Assembly: GCA_963975425.1 (NCBI GenBank)
Contig: CAXBGS010000004.1
Coordinates: forward strand, 186,001 to 250,000
Direction of reading: 5' to 3'
DNA length: 64,000 nucleotides
Source: CAXBGS01 sp963975425
GTDB lineage: Bacteria > Planctomycetota > Planctomycetia > Pirellulales > Pirellulaceae
Below, piece after piece: positions 17,360-26,545 of this stretch. A model generated the notes under the pieces. It was not told where the DNA came from. It saw nothing but the letters and a program-made list of their open reading frames with translations, and searched no databases. A program made the translations under genes and the position numbers. Each line of letters starts with the position of its first letter. Positions within the stretch are counted from its first letter, which is position 1.

Positions 17360-20300
17360 CTACAACGACTGAATCGGCCTAGCCGTGGGCGCCGGCAACG
17401 GTTCGATCACCGGTGGGGCTTGGACCGCTGGCGGCAGTTGAACTTCGACGGGCGATTCCATTGGAGCTTCCATCGTTTCGATGGGAGCCTCGTACCATTC
17501 TTCGCTGACGGTAACCTCCGGGGGCAGGTTGCTGACCGTGCCAAACCTGTCCTCCATGTAGGAAGATTCTTCGGGCAACGTTTCCATTCGCAGTCCACAT
17601 TTGTTGCAGCCACATTCGATCATCCCGTCGGTGCCGCCCCCTGGCACCCACATGGTGCCTTCGGTCAGCGGCCCCGGATCGATCCATAAGCCTTCGGGGC
17701 TAAGTTCCATCGTACCGAGGTCGAAATTCAGCCCACGGCGAACCACTTCGTAGTTCACAAAGATGTTCAGCAATGCGTTCTGCGAGTTCAGCAAATCGGT
17801 CAAGGCCGAAATCGTATCACGGGCTGCTGTCGGACCACTGCTCAGCCCGCGAGCATCACGGAACGCTCGAATGTCTTCGTTCAGTTCAATCTGTGCCGCG
17901 GCGATTCGGACCGATTGGCGACCGAGTTCGAAATTCAACCGGTTCGCCTGCAGTTGTCGAATCTGACCGCGTAACAGTTGCCAGATTCCGTCTTCGAACG
18001 AATAGTAATCCCGCTTGGCTTGCTCGAATTCGATCAGCGATTGACGGTATGTGTTTCGTTCCTGCAAACGAGTGATGGGAGCATCCCATTGCAGTCCGAC
18101 TCGCAAGCGTCCGGTGCTCGAACGCATGCTTAGCGGGTTGTTCCCGACGTTCTGCACATCACCGCTGAACGTGAGGTCCAGCGAGCTTTCAAGGTCGTCG
18201 GCGTTAAATTCAATCAATCGCCACGAGTTGACCAGCGCGGCACGGGCGTTGGCCCAGTCGCGGCGGTTCTTGCGAGCGATTTCGAGTGCCGACCGCGGAT
18301 CAATTTCAACCTCCGGCAGCAACACACTTTCGGTTCGTGCACGAGCCTGAATCAATTGCAGTGCCAGGACGTCGTCGCCGAGTTCGGACAGCAAGTCTTG
18401 AGATTTCAACACCACATCATCTCGCAGCTTGCGTGCAATCTCTTGCGGGGTATCGTCGCCGACACCGACCTCGTCGTATTGCACAAGCGTTGCTTCCAAT
18501 TCACGCAGACGCTCCGTGTAAGAACCAAGTCGCTCTTCCAGTTTCTGATATTCCTCAGTCAAACGAACGTCCAAATCGCTAAGTTCTTCGATCTCGAAAA
18601 TCGTTTCATCGATTTCGTTGACGCTAAGCAATGTGCACTGATTCGCTTTTTCCTCACGATACAACTGCAACAAGCTTTCGTTCTGTTTTCGCCGTTCGGC
18701 CAATTGCTCAGAAAAGCTAGCGATATCACCTTTGACGCGTGGCAAGTCTTCTTGAATCAACGTCTGGTTAAAATCAGCCAGTGGTTGGATCTCTTCACGC
18801 AGGATGCCGATCGCACGCTGAACTTCCGGTGTCCAGTCGAGTTGCGACTCAGGCAACCCCGTATTGGGGTCGACTTCGAACTTCGCTTGTTCAAGCAGAC
18901 GCACGTTTAACTCACCGACCAACGATCGCACGTTGATCAGCTGTTGACGACGACTTCGCAGATCCGAATCAATCAATTCAAATCGTTCCAAGATCGGGTC
19001 TTCGATTCGTGCGCAGAGGTACGGCGGCAAGCCCAACGTTGTCAGGAACGAATCGAGCGAAGCCTGATAACCAGATTGCCGGCCGACCAATTGGGTCTGA
19101 GCGTTCAAGAGGGCTGAACGAGCCTGGGCGACCTGCAACCGTTGTCGAATGATTTCTTCCGGGTCATCAGGAATGGTGGTCAGCAATTCGACCAACGTGT
19201 TGTCCAGAATCAAGAGGTTTTCACCCAGCCGCGCAATGTTCTCTTCCAAGTTTCGGATTTGCAGCTGGTCCTGCAGCAATCCCAAAAATCCGCCTGCTTG
19301 GGCAACGCCGCCACCGCCGCCGATTCCGGCATTGCCGCCGCCGCCACCGAGTCCTGCGAAACCACCACCGAGTCCCGTGAATCCACCCAGGCCGACGCCA
19401 AAGACGCCACCGCTGCGGCGAACTTGGCTTTCGATATTTCGGCCGGTCGTGATGTTCAAGTAAAAGCTGCGTCGGTAACGTTCGAACGATCGGACGTTGC
19501 TAAGCAAGTTGCGCTCGGCAAGTGTCAGCCGTTCCAAGATTCGATCCCGTCCGGCGCCTCGCAGCAGTGGTTGCAGCAACGTAAAGTCGAGTACGGTCGT
19601 TGCACTTTGGCTATTCGGCCCGCTCAGTTCCCACACGATGCTGTTGGCGACACCGACAACCAAGTCGGCACCGGTCGCGAAGGAACGCTGAAGCGCGAGG
19701 TCACGTCGGCCGTTGCTGTTCGGTCCGATTCCAAATGTCGTGCTTTGATCACCACCGGCACCGGGGCGACGGTCGCCATCGGCCTGCCAGAACGCTTGGG
19801 CACCGCCAAAGAATTGCGTATCGAATCGGAATCGTTCGCTGCTGACGTCCAAAGCCGACAGATACAACTGTTCGGTCTGCTCTTGGTAGTCGGGCGAGTG
19901 CAATAGTGCCAGCCGAACAGCGTTGTCAGCATTCAGCACCAACACACCGTTTTCATCCAGCGGCAGGAACTGCCACCAATCCGGACTCTCCGACGTGTTC
20001 GTCGTGCCCGCAGCGTGCCACATCGGATACCCGCGGCGACCATCGACACATTGCATGTAGCGATGTGCCGCCGGATCATCCAACGGCATCGGCTGAAAAT
20101 CCAGATCGAACGGATTGAACATCCGGCTGCGGCGATCGACTTCGATCCTCACCGGCGTCTCCGGCGGTCGAGCGATATGACTGGACTTTTCGCGGATCAG
20201 ACTGTGAGCTTCGCAGTCAGCCTGCTTGCGATAGTACTGACGGTGACAGCCGGTGATCGTGATCAGCAGCAAAACCGTCATCGTCGCAATTCCTGCGGTC

Positions 20301-20449
20301 GCGACTTCGGGTGCGGTGATCAACGCAATGAGGTGTTTTTTGTTCACGATATTCGTCGAGACCCATGAATCCGGTGTGGGACGCAAAACCGAGCGGTTGG
20401 TGACAATCCATGTCACCGGTATCCGTTTCGGCGGCTGGCAGCGACTCAT
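17360..20449 (-). CDS. Double-length TolC-like outer-membrane lipoprotein with glycine-rich insert
   Basis: The protein has up to 1029 residues; TolC relatives usually have 430-500. Cysteine 68 lies in LLLITITGC, a fair lipobox, so the start may be later than 20449 (a GTG at 20362 gives a better signal length). The pattern ALLHSPDYQEQTEQLYLSAL and the C-terminal SALTDLLNSQNALLNIFVNYE / RRGLNFDLGTMEL match TolC helical hairpins. A glycine-rich stretch (about residues 341-385) and long coiled coils (about 385-690) enlarge the middle. TolC proteins form the outer-membrane exit duct of efflux pumps or type I secretion; no pump genes are adjacent. The C-terminal tail is rich in proline and glutamate. 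Confidence 0.78.
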   Translation of the reverse strand: MSRCQPPKRIPVTWIVTNRSVLRPTPDSWVSTNIVNKKHLIALITAPEVATAGIATMTVLLLITITGCHRQYYRKQADCEAHSLIREKSSHIARPPETPVRIEVDRRSRMFNPFDLDFQPMPLDDPAAHRYMQCVDGRRGYPMWHAAGTTNTSESPDWWQFLPLDENGVLVLNADNAVRLALLHSPDYQEQTEQLYLSALDVSSERFRFDTQFFGGAQAFWQADGDRRPGAGGDQSTTFGIGPNSNGRRDLALQRSFATGADLVVGVANSIVWELSGPNSQSATTVLDFTLLQPLLRGAGRDRILERLTLAERNLLSNVRSFERYRRSFYLNITTGRNIESQVRRSGGVFGVGLGGFTGLGGGFAGLGGGGGNAGIGGGGGVAQAGGFLGLLQDQLQIRNLEENIARLGENLLILDNTLVELLTTIPDDPEEIIRQRLQVAQARSALLNAQTQLVGRQSGYQASLDSFLTTLGLPPYLCARIEDPILERFELIDSDLRSRRQQLINVRSLVGELNVRLLEQAKFEVDPNTGLPESQLDWTPEVQRAIGILREEIQPLADFNQTLIQEDLPRVKGDIASFSEQLAERRKQNESLLQLYREEKANQCTLLSVNEIDETIFEIEELSDLDVRLTEEYQKLEERLGSYTERLRELEATLVQYDEVGVGDDTPQEIARKLRDDVVLKSQDLLSELGDDVLALQLIQARARTESVLLPEVEIDPRSALEIARKNRRDWANARAALVNSWRLIEFNADDLESSLDLTFSGDVQNVGNNPLSMRSSTGRLRVGLQWDAPITRLQERNTYRQSLIEFEQAKRDYYSFEDGIWQLLRGQIRQLQANRLNFELGRQSVRIAAAQIELNEDIRAFRDARGLSSGPTAARDTISALTDLLNSQNALLNIFVNYEVVRRGLNFDLGTMELSPEGLWIDPGPLTEGTMWVPGGGTDGMIECGCNKCGLRMETLPEESSYMEDRFGTVSNLPPEVTVSEEWYEAPIETMEAPMESPVEVQLPPAVQAPPVIEPLPAPTARPIQSL

Positions 20450-20509
20450 CCACTGATAACACCGGTCGTGAGTGTCGATTCGGTACGGTATGGGTCAGGT
20501 CATGCGGTT

Positions 20510-20526
20510 TGTGACAATGAGTCACA
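20510..20526. promoter_or_regulatory. Palindrome TGTGAC-aatga-GTCACA between divergent genes
   Basis: Six-base arms with a five-base centre lie 61 bases upstream of the TolC-like start and about 190 upstream of the next gene. It resembles a CRP half-site pair but has seven, not six, bases between TGTGA and TCACA. A dimeric regulator site is possible. Confidence 0.3.
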
Positions 20527-20712
20527 CCGAGGACGATCAACTCGCGTGAAAGCCGATGGCCGATCATGTGGGGGGCACGATGATGAAAATCGCGTCAATA
20601 TCGGCCGACAGGCGAGAAAAGCTTGACGCTACATATTGCCCAACTTACTATTCATTCGGGTACATTTCGCCTCTTCTCAGCAACGTTTTTGCGGTGGTTC
20701 TTCAGAACGATC

Positions 20713-22209
20713 ATGAAGTTTGTCATTCTTGCTCTGCTGATCGGTCTGGTCATCGGCTTTTTCGTCGTCGTTTGGAAAGCGGCGAGAAACTGGCGTTGGT
20801 ACAACATTGTGGCTGCATGCATCACGATGTTGCTTGCCGTGACGATGCTATTTCCCACGGCCGGTGTGCTGCAAAGCCGCGCCGCCTGGCACCAAATCAA
20901 AGAAAAACTCGAAGCACGAGCAGAAGAGAGCGAGAAAGAACAGCACCTCATCAAGTTTGGCGATCCGTCCAATCCCACGGCCGGTGAGGGTGTCGTTTCC
21001 CTTTCGCAAAAGCTCGCCAAACTAGGCACCGAAGCAGGACGTCGCTGGCGAAGTCTGCGGATGCAAAATGCCGATCCGCAAGGGATCACATTGTCCAGGC
21101 CGCCGGCCAAGAACGTCGGCGACGAGCCGGACGCACCGTCGACTCTGCCGCTGATCCCCGAGAGCATGGTCGTCTTTGGATTTGCCGAAGGACAAGTCGA
21201 GGGCGTCGAGCTGCCGATTCCCATGTTCTATCTGGGCGAGTTCAAAGTCACTGCCAGTACACCGGACCAAGTCACCCTGACACCGACCGGACCGCTGGAA
21301 CCGGCTCAGCTTGATGCGATCGGTCAAAACAAAGCAAAGCTCTGGTCACTGTACGAATTACTACCCCTGGACGGGCACGAGCCCTTCATCGCGCCCGGCA
21401 GCACGCCCGATAATGACAATCTGTTTGGTCGTATCGACGATGCGCTGGTCAAGCGAAGCCTGGAATCGGCCGCCCGCATGATGGGCGAGACCGGCGTCAG
21501 TCCCGGCGTTCAAGAAAAGCTGGCGAAAGAACGCGAAGAAACCCTGCGAAATTACCTGCGTGACGGAACTCAGGCTGGCCCGGACGATCCACCGCTGAGC
21601 CGCTGGGTAAAGATTGAGTTCCTGAAGAGCTACGAAGAAGAAGTCGATAGTGACGACTCGCGCGGGGCACTCGAAGGTGGATTTTTTGACGGACTGGGGC
21701 GTGCCGTCGACAGCCGACTGAAACACGGTGATGGCGAATCGGACCGAGCCGTCAAGTTCAAGACCGGCGAACAGGTCACGCTGAAGGAGGAAAAGGCGAA
21801 CGAGTTGATCGACGAGGGAACCGCAAAACTGATCAACCGGTACTACGTTCGCCCGCTGAACGACTATCGATTCGTGTTGCGAGACATCCGTTTGCGATTG
21901 ACGGAACTAGAAAAACGCTCGCGAGAGCTCGAGTTCGAACGCAAGGTCTTAGAAGACGCGATTGCGGCGACCGACAAGATGACCACGGTCACGCAGACCG
22001 ATAAGCTGAAACTGGAACAAGATTTGGACCAGACCAGCAAAGAAAAGGTTGCGTTGGTCGACTACACAGAAAAACTAAAGTCGAACGTTGCCCAGACACG
22101 TCAAAACTTGATGCGTCTGTATCAGAGCAACCAGGAATTGGTCGAGCAACTGAGGCTGTTCCATCAAGCCATCGACAGCCGCGCCAATGGCCTCACCGCG
22201 ATTCCGTAG
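20713..22209 (+). CDS. Membrane-anchored coiled-coil protein of unknown function
   Basis: 498 residues from ATG 20713 (MKFVILALLIG); an earlier in-frame start at 20623 would place 30 extra residues before the first helix. Two membrane helices (about residues 2-22 and 36-55) are followed by a large soluble region. Residues about 375-480 form a long coiled coil (RLRLTELEKRSRELEFERKV). I do not recognise the middle domain (about 110-350). The pattern, two anchors and a long coiled coil, would suit a scaffold or secretion-adaptor role beside the divergent TolC-like gene, but this is inference from position only. Confidence 0.72.
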   Translation: MKFVILALLIGLVIGFFVVVWKAARNWRWYNIVAACITMLLAVTMLFPTAGVLQSRAAWHQIKEKLEARAEESEKEQHLIKFGDPSNPTAGEGVVSLSQKLAKLGTEAGRRWRSLRMQNADPQGITLSRPPAKNVGDEPDAPSTLPLIPESMVVFGFAEGQVEGVELPIPMFYLGEFKVTASTPDQVTLTPTGPLEPAQLDAIGQNKAKLWSLYELLPLDGHEPFIAPGSTPDNDNLFGRIDDALVKRSLESAARMMGETGVSPGVQEKLAKEREETLRNYLRDGTQAGPDDPPLSRWVKIEFLKSYEEEVDSDDSRGALEGGFFDGLGRAVDSRLKHGDGESDRAVKFKTGEQVTLKEEKANELIDEGTAKLINRYYVRPLNDYRFVLRDIRLRLTELEKRSRELEFERKVLEDAIAATDKMTTVTQTDKLKLEQDLDQTSKEKVALVDYTEKLKSNVAQTRQNLMRLYQSNQELVEQLRLFHQAIDSRANGLTAIP

Positions 22210-22475
22210 TGGAACCGTCGGAACGCATTTCGCCTCGATTGTCCCCATCGAGTACCAGCGCAACTGATGTCTTGCAATCTCATTGGCTGCAAAAGAGCGG
22301 CGCAGGGCTTCTTCTCTCATTCTCTCACCACGCGCAAACTCAACAAGTCGGTGAACCGGCCCGATCCGTGTGAAACCCGATCGTGGTACGAAAGTCGTCC
22401 TGCGGAATTTTAGCCAGGCTGCTAAATTGAATCACGATGTGATTCGATTGATACGTGTTTTCTTGGGTTTCTTGC

Positions 22476-22982
22476 ATGTCCAATGCCGCAAAGCAGCAAC
22501 CGTCCTCTGGCCAGTGGGTCGAAATCGAATTTGATTGCCTGCCGCTGCGCAGCGTCACTCGACTGGACGTCCCTGTCGATGCGTCGCCTAAGTACGAGCA
22601 ATTCGTTCTGCGGGTCAAAGACGCGATGGCCAAACACGGGACGCACAACACTTACTATTTGCACCGTGGCACCTGCACCTACCATCTGACAAACGATCCC
22701 AAACAGGGTTGCGTCGTCTTTGACTTTGAAGGCACCGTGATGACGGGCCCCAAAGATCGCCAAACGCGATCCGTCGACATCAACGTCTCCTTAGCCCAAG
22801 AAACCTGTGCTTGGCTGAATGAACCAGTGGTCGGCTTCTTAGCCGAGAGCGTTCAACACGCCTTGTTGGTCGAATTCAATCGCTACATCGATGCCGGCGA
22901 TCTGGAAAAGACCGAACAGCGAATCCGTGCGATCAATGAACAATCCGACTCGGCCGACGGCTTCGTCGGGATGTACCTTTAG
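22476..22982 (+). CDS. Small soluble protein of unknown function
   Basis: 168 residues from ATG 22476; no signal peptide or membrane segment. The sequence looks like a mixed alpha/beta fold (WVEIEFDCLPLRSV, YYLHRGTCTYHLTND, GCVVFDFEGTVMTG), with a helical C-terminus. I do not recognise the family; it may be planctomycete-specific. It ends five bases before the convergent TonB-dependent receptor gene ends. The reading frame is supported by its length and by codon use like that of its neighbours. Confidence 0.7.
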   Translation: MSNAAKQQPSSGQWVEIEFDCLPLRSVTRLDVPVDASPKYEQFVLRVKDAMAKHGTHNTYYLHRGTCTYHLTNDPKQGCVVFDFEGTVMTGPKDRQTRSVDINVSLAQETCAWLNEPVVGFLAESVQHALLVEFNRYIDAGDLEKTEQRIRAINEQSDSADGFVGMYL

Positions 22983-22987
22983 GCGGA

Positions 22988-25348
22988 TTAGAACAGGCTG
23001 GTCCAGCCTAACCGCGTTGTGAATCCGGTTCCCAGCACCCCTGAGCCGTGAACCAAGTACGCTTTGTCGGTGATATTTTCAAAGCTGATCGATCCGTGAT
23101 GTTGTCGCCTCTTGCCAAAGTCGCGTCCCATCCGCAGGTTGAGTGTTGCAAACCCAGGCGTGCCTCCATCGGGGATGCGTTCGTCGGTGACGTCGCGAAC
23201 GGGGTCCAACCGATCTTGTCGATCGCTCATCCATGTGTACAGCGATGCATAGGTGCCGTCGGACGGGTCACGAAATCGCAAGCCCAGAATGCCCTGCATC
23301 GGCGGAACACGGCTAAGCGGAGCGTTGGTCACCTCGTTGGTTCCGTACGTATACCAAAAGTTCCCGTACACCGAATAGCAACGACTCAGCAAGTATTCGC
23401 CGTCCGCTTCGACACCTTGCATGGTCGAATCCTGATTGGCCGTGGCAAAGGTGTCCGGCGCCGCCGTGATCGATACCAGGTTGTCGTCCAAGTCCATCCA
23501 GTACACAAATCCTTGTGCCCGCAACCGATCACGATTGACCTTTAGCCCGATTTCGTACGTCAACGAATGTTCCGGTGTCAGTCCCAGACTGGGCAGGCTT
23601 TGCCCGGCCTGCAATACGTTAGGGTTGTTCGCCATCAAATCGTCCAGGTTCGGGGGACGAAACCCTTCGGCAATGCTGCCGACCAATCGCACGTCGTCGT
23701 GAATTCGATACGTCAGACCGATGCTGGCGATCCAGTCGTCATACGACTGATCCACACGGACAGGCACACCGCCGATCAACGGGGTGCCGGCCGTTGCGAC
23801 CGATTCGAAACGGGTTCCCAGAACGGCATTCAAGCGATGGGTAAGCGGCACGTTCCAGTTCGCGAACCAACCCGCGCGGCGATACCATGCGTCGTCGGGA
23901 ACGATGGGCCCCGTCGCCGAACCGCCGAAAGGAGAATCAACATCGTCGTAGTACCAGTCGGCACCGGTCACAATTTTTCCGAACTCGGCTAATTTTCGCG
24001 ACCCCAGCCAACTAAGTCCTACCGTGTCGACATCAATTTCTTGGAACCGTGTTGTCGGAATTCCGCGCGTCTGGCTTTCACGCTGGCGATGATACGACGC
24101 GGTGGCCGTGACCGCATCAAAGAAACCAAGGGCCGGTCGAATTGATTGATACCGCAAGTACGTCAAGTCACGCTGCTGCGGATCAAAGAACCGAGCTCCG
24201 CCCGCCGTATTGCTGTTGTCGACGTCCAGCGGGTATCCGGGGAAACGATCGCTGCGCGGCAGGTCGTCTTGTTCGAAATGTTGCATCGACAACGTCAACA
24301 TACTGTCGCGTGTTAACAGGTAATTGAATTTCACATCGCCGGCCCACTGCTGGAAATTGGTCCCAGGCTGTCGGCCGAACTGATCGAACCCTGTATCCAA
24401 ATCACGCACGTTCAAAAAGCTGGCCCCACCGAACAACCCCGTGTTCCCAGACCAGCCTTCAACGTTCAGGCGACTATAGGGTGAAGAGTTCGCAGTGTTG
24501 TAGTACTGCGTGAATTCTCGTACTCCGTACCCGTCGCAATGAGGTTCGTGAACGGTTGCCGATCGGGTGACGACGTTGATGACGCCTCCGATCGCATCGG
24601 CGCCCCAGGTCACACCGCCTTGACCTCGCAAGACTTCGATTTGTTCAACCATGCCGGGATCGATCGTGTTGAAGTATTGGTTCGGGCCGCGACGAGTGAC
24701 CGAGTTATTCAGCCGGATACCGTCGACCAAAATGAGCACTTGCTGTCCCGTCAGCCCGCGCATGAACGGTGACGCTTGACCTGCAGCGGTGCTTTGCATC
24801 AACACTCCGACTTCGTTTTGAAGTGCGTGAAACATATCCGGCGCTTGCCGAGCGGACATCTCTTGCATCGACCGAATCGATGCCGCAGATGGCGTATCCA
24901 GCAGCGAAGTGGCGTCGCGAAAGATGCCAAGATTCTGGTTCAACGCGTTGCCGCCAAACGTCTGCTCCGAAAGGCTGAGAAATGACGGCTCGGACGTACC
25001 GGCGACGCCGGAGGATGACGATGGCGAACTTGCCAGTGGATCGATCGACTGCGATCCGCCGGGCAGGAATTCATTTTCGCTGGGCGAAAAATCGCCCGTC
25101 GTGTCAGAAAACAAAGGCGTCGATTCGCCGGGCAACAAGTCCGATGGACTGAACTCGGGTTCAGGTTCGTTAAAGGCACCGGGGTCGACCAACACTGATT
25201 CAGGCGCCGGTTCGACAGCGGGTGGCCTGACGATGACCGGCGGCAGCGTGATCTCGTTGCCCAAATCGTCCTGCGAAAAGCACGCCGATGCGATTCCGAG
25301 GCAGGCGACGGCAACAGCAAGAGCACGGCAACGGCCAATCGCAAACAT
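22988..25348 (-). CDS. TonB-dependent outer-membrane receptor
   Basis: About 786 residues. I prefer the ATG at 25348 (MFAIGRCRALAVAVACLG) but 25360 is also possible. A signal peptide (to about residue 26) is followed by a proline-rich stretch with a TonB-box-like LPPVIVRPP, then about 90 residues rich in serine, proline and acidic residues. The plug domain follows (PFMRGLTGQQVLILVDGIRLNN, QIEVLRGQGGVTWGADAIGGVINV) and a 22-strand-type barrel ending in phenylalanine (TRLGWTSLF). Such receptors import iron complexes, cobalamin or glycans using TonB energy. It follows tonB and a sulfatase on the same strand, which suggests glycan or siderophore uptake; no ligand can be named. Confidence 0.93.
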   Translation of the reverse strand: MFAIGRCRALAVAVACLGIASACFSQDDLGNEITLPPVIVRPPAVEPAPESVLVDPGAFNEPEPEFSPSDLLPGESTPLFSDTTGDFSPSENEFLPGGSQSIDPLASSPSSSSGVAGTSEPSFLSLSEQTFGGNALNQNLGIFRDATSLLDTPSAASIRSMQEMSARQAPDMFHALQNEVGVLMQSTAAGQASPFMRGLTGQQVLILVDGIRLNNSVTRRGPNQYFNTIDPGMVEQIEVLRGQGGVTWGADAIGGVINVVTRSATVHEPHCDGYGVREFTQYYNTANSSPYSRLNVEGWSGNTGLFGGASFLNVRDLDTGFDQFGRQPGTNFQQWAGDVKFNYLLTRDSMLTLSMQHFEQDDLPRSDRFPGYPLDVDNSNTAGGARFFDPQQRDLTYLRYQSIRPALGFFDAVTATASYHRQRESQTRGIPTTRFQEIDVDTVGLSWLGSRKLAEFGKIVTGADWYYDDVDSPFGGSATGPIVPDDAWYRRAGWFANWNVPLTHRLNAVLGTRFESVATAGTPLIGGVPVRVDQSYDDWIASIGLTYRIHDDVRLVGSIAEGFRPPNLDDLMANNPNVLQAGQSLPSLGLTPEHSLTYEIGLKVNRDRLRAQGFVYWMDLDDNLVSITAAPDTFATANQDSTMQGVEADGEYLLSRCYSVYGNFWYTYGTNEVTNAPLSRVPPMQGILGLRFRDPSDGTYASLYTWMSDRQDRLDPVRDVTDERIPDGGTPGFATLNLRMGRDFGKRRQHHGSISFENITDKAYLVHGSGVLGTGFTTRLGWTSLF

Positions 25349-25360
25349 AAATTCCCTCAT

Positions 25361-25675
25361 CGGATCGACGGAGCCATAGACAGCGCTGACGTGAGGTAAT
25401 TGATCGAATCGCGAGGACCGGGTTCACCAATACAATCCGTCCACCCGCGGCGATCGCTACGACGGCCCCCAAAGATCCCACACAACCGTCAAGGTTTCAC
25501 ACCGGTCATCGTTCAGGTGGCCGTCCAGTTTTGACGGTGCGAATTTAGCGGTTCTAAATGTGTGGTCCTAACGGTCCGGTTTCGTCGGTGTCTGATGCCC
25601 AACGTCGGGTGCTCGATGACGGATAGCTGATGTCCGACGTCGGGTGCACGAGCACGGTGCCCGCACGATGTCCGA
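25361..25675. other. Intergenic region between tonB and the TonB-dependent receptor gene
   Basis: About 315 bases without a gene. A 21-bp sequence, ctgatgcccaacgtcgggtgc, at 25592-25612 recurs at 25627-25647 with two changes (35-base period). No Fur-box-like palindrome or cobalamin-riboswitch-like element is visible by eye. The receptor gene probably has its own promoter here. Confidence 0.5.
25592..25647. repeat. Imperfect direct repeat, 21 bp x 2
   Basis: Copies at 25592-25612 and 25627-25647 agree at 19 of 21 positions, just after the end of tonB on the minus strand. Confidence 0.7.
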
Positions 25676-26545
25676 TCACCGGTTCAGCTGAAACACGATT
25701 GGGATCACAATCGTTTGCGAATTTCTGGCAAGGATTGATTTCATCGGTCGAAACCGCCAGCCTTGCACCGCATCGACGGCGGCTTGGTCAAGCATCACCG
25801 AGCCGCTGGAACTAGCAATCTGAACCGCCGCCACCGCACCCTCGCGGTTCACCGTCACGCGAAGCCTCGCGGTTCCTTCGACGCGCTGCGAGATCGCTTT
25901 GGCGGGATAGTCTGGGGGCTGATTCGACGCGAGCGGCTCGGGGGTCCAAGATTCGGTGCCCACCACGGTCGCCGGTGGCGGCGAGACCGGGGCTGGCAGC
26001 GGCTGAACCGGCATTCGCGGTCGACGCTGCGCGTCGAGCGTTCTTGGCCGAAGTTCATCCAGCAGTTTTGTACGCGCTAAGACATCCGGCGTTTGCGGTT
26101 GGAAATCGCGAGCTTGAGGCGATTGTGGCATCGGCAACGAGACCGGCGATTTGACTTTGCGGCGACGCTCTATACCGCGATGAGCCGTCTGCGGATCGGC
26201 AATTCGATCCAAATCCGACTCGCCGATACTGGCGGGCTCAAACGCGACCACGATCGGCATCGGTTGATCGATCGCGGCCATCGTCATGGTCAATTCCAAG
26301 CGATGTGATGCATCCCCACGCCGAACGTGCGCGGCCGGAAACACGTTCGGGGACAATAACACACACGCGGACAGCAGCCCGCCGTGCAGCACGACGCTGG
26401 TCAGAATCGCGGTGAGCAAATTCCTGGACGACTTTCTGGACGATGATCCGTGATTGAACGACTGCGGAGCCGTCGACGATGCTGTCGCGGTTGGCGAGGC
26501 GACCGGTACCGTCACCATCGGATGTACGTCGCACGTGGGCTGCAT
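25676..26545 (-). CDS. tonB: TonB energy transducer
   Basis: 289 residues. A cytoplasmic N-terminus (about 1-40), one membrane anchor (about 41-66, AILTSVVLHGGLLSACVLL), a long proline-rich periplasmic spacer (about 120-205) and the TonB C-terminal domain (about 210-289) are visible. The domain carries the family pattern DYPAKAISQRVEGTARLRVTVNREG (in parts) and ends GWRFRPMK...IPIVFQLN. It transmits proton-motive force from ExbB/ExbD to outer-membrane receptors. Its ATG shares one base with the stop of the upstream sulfatase gene (TGATG), and the receptor follows. ExbB/D genes are not in the window. Confidence 0.92.
   Translation of the reverse strand: MQPTCDVHPMVTVPVASPTATASSTAPQSFNHGSSSRKSSRNLLTAILTSVVLHGGLLSACVLLSPNVFPAAHVRRGDASHRLELTMTMAAIDQPMPIVVAFEPASIGESDLDRIADPQTAHRGIERRRKVKSPVSLPMPQSPQARDFQPQTPDVLARTKLLDELRPRTLDAQRRPRMPVQPLPAPVSPPPATVVGTESWTPEPLASNQPPDYPAKAISQRVEGTARLRVTVNREGAVAAVQIASSSGSVMLDQAAVDAVQGWRFRPMKSILARNSQTIVIPIVFQLNR

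Noticed and set aside
19142..19906. 254-codon plus-strand frame opposite the TolC-like gene
   Set aside because: Antisense shadow, with low-complexity alanine/threonine runs from the complement of the glycine-rich codons.
20510..20526. Classical CRP site
   Set aside because: TGTGA and TCACA are separated by seven bases, not the six of CRP sites; kept only as an unspecified palindrome.
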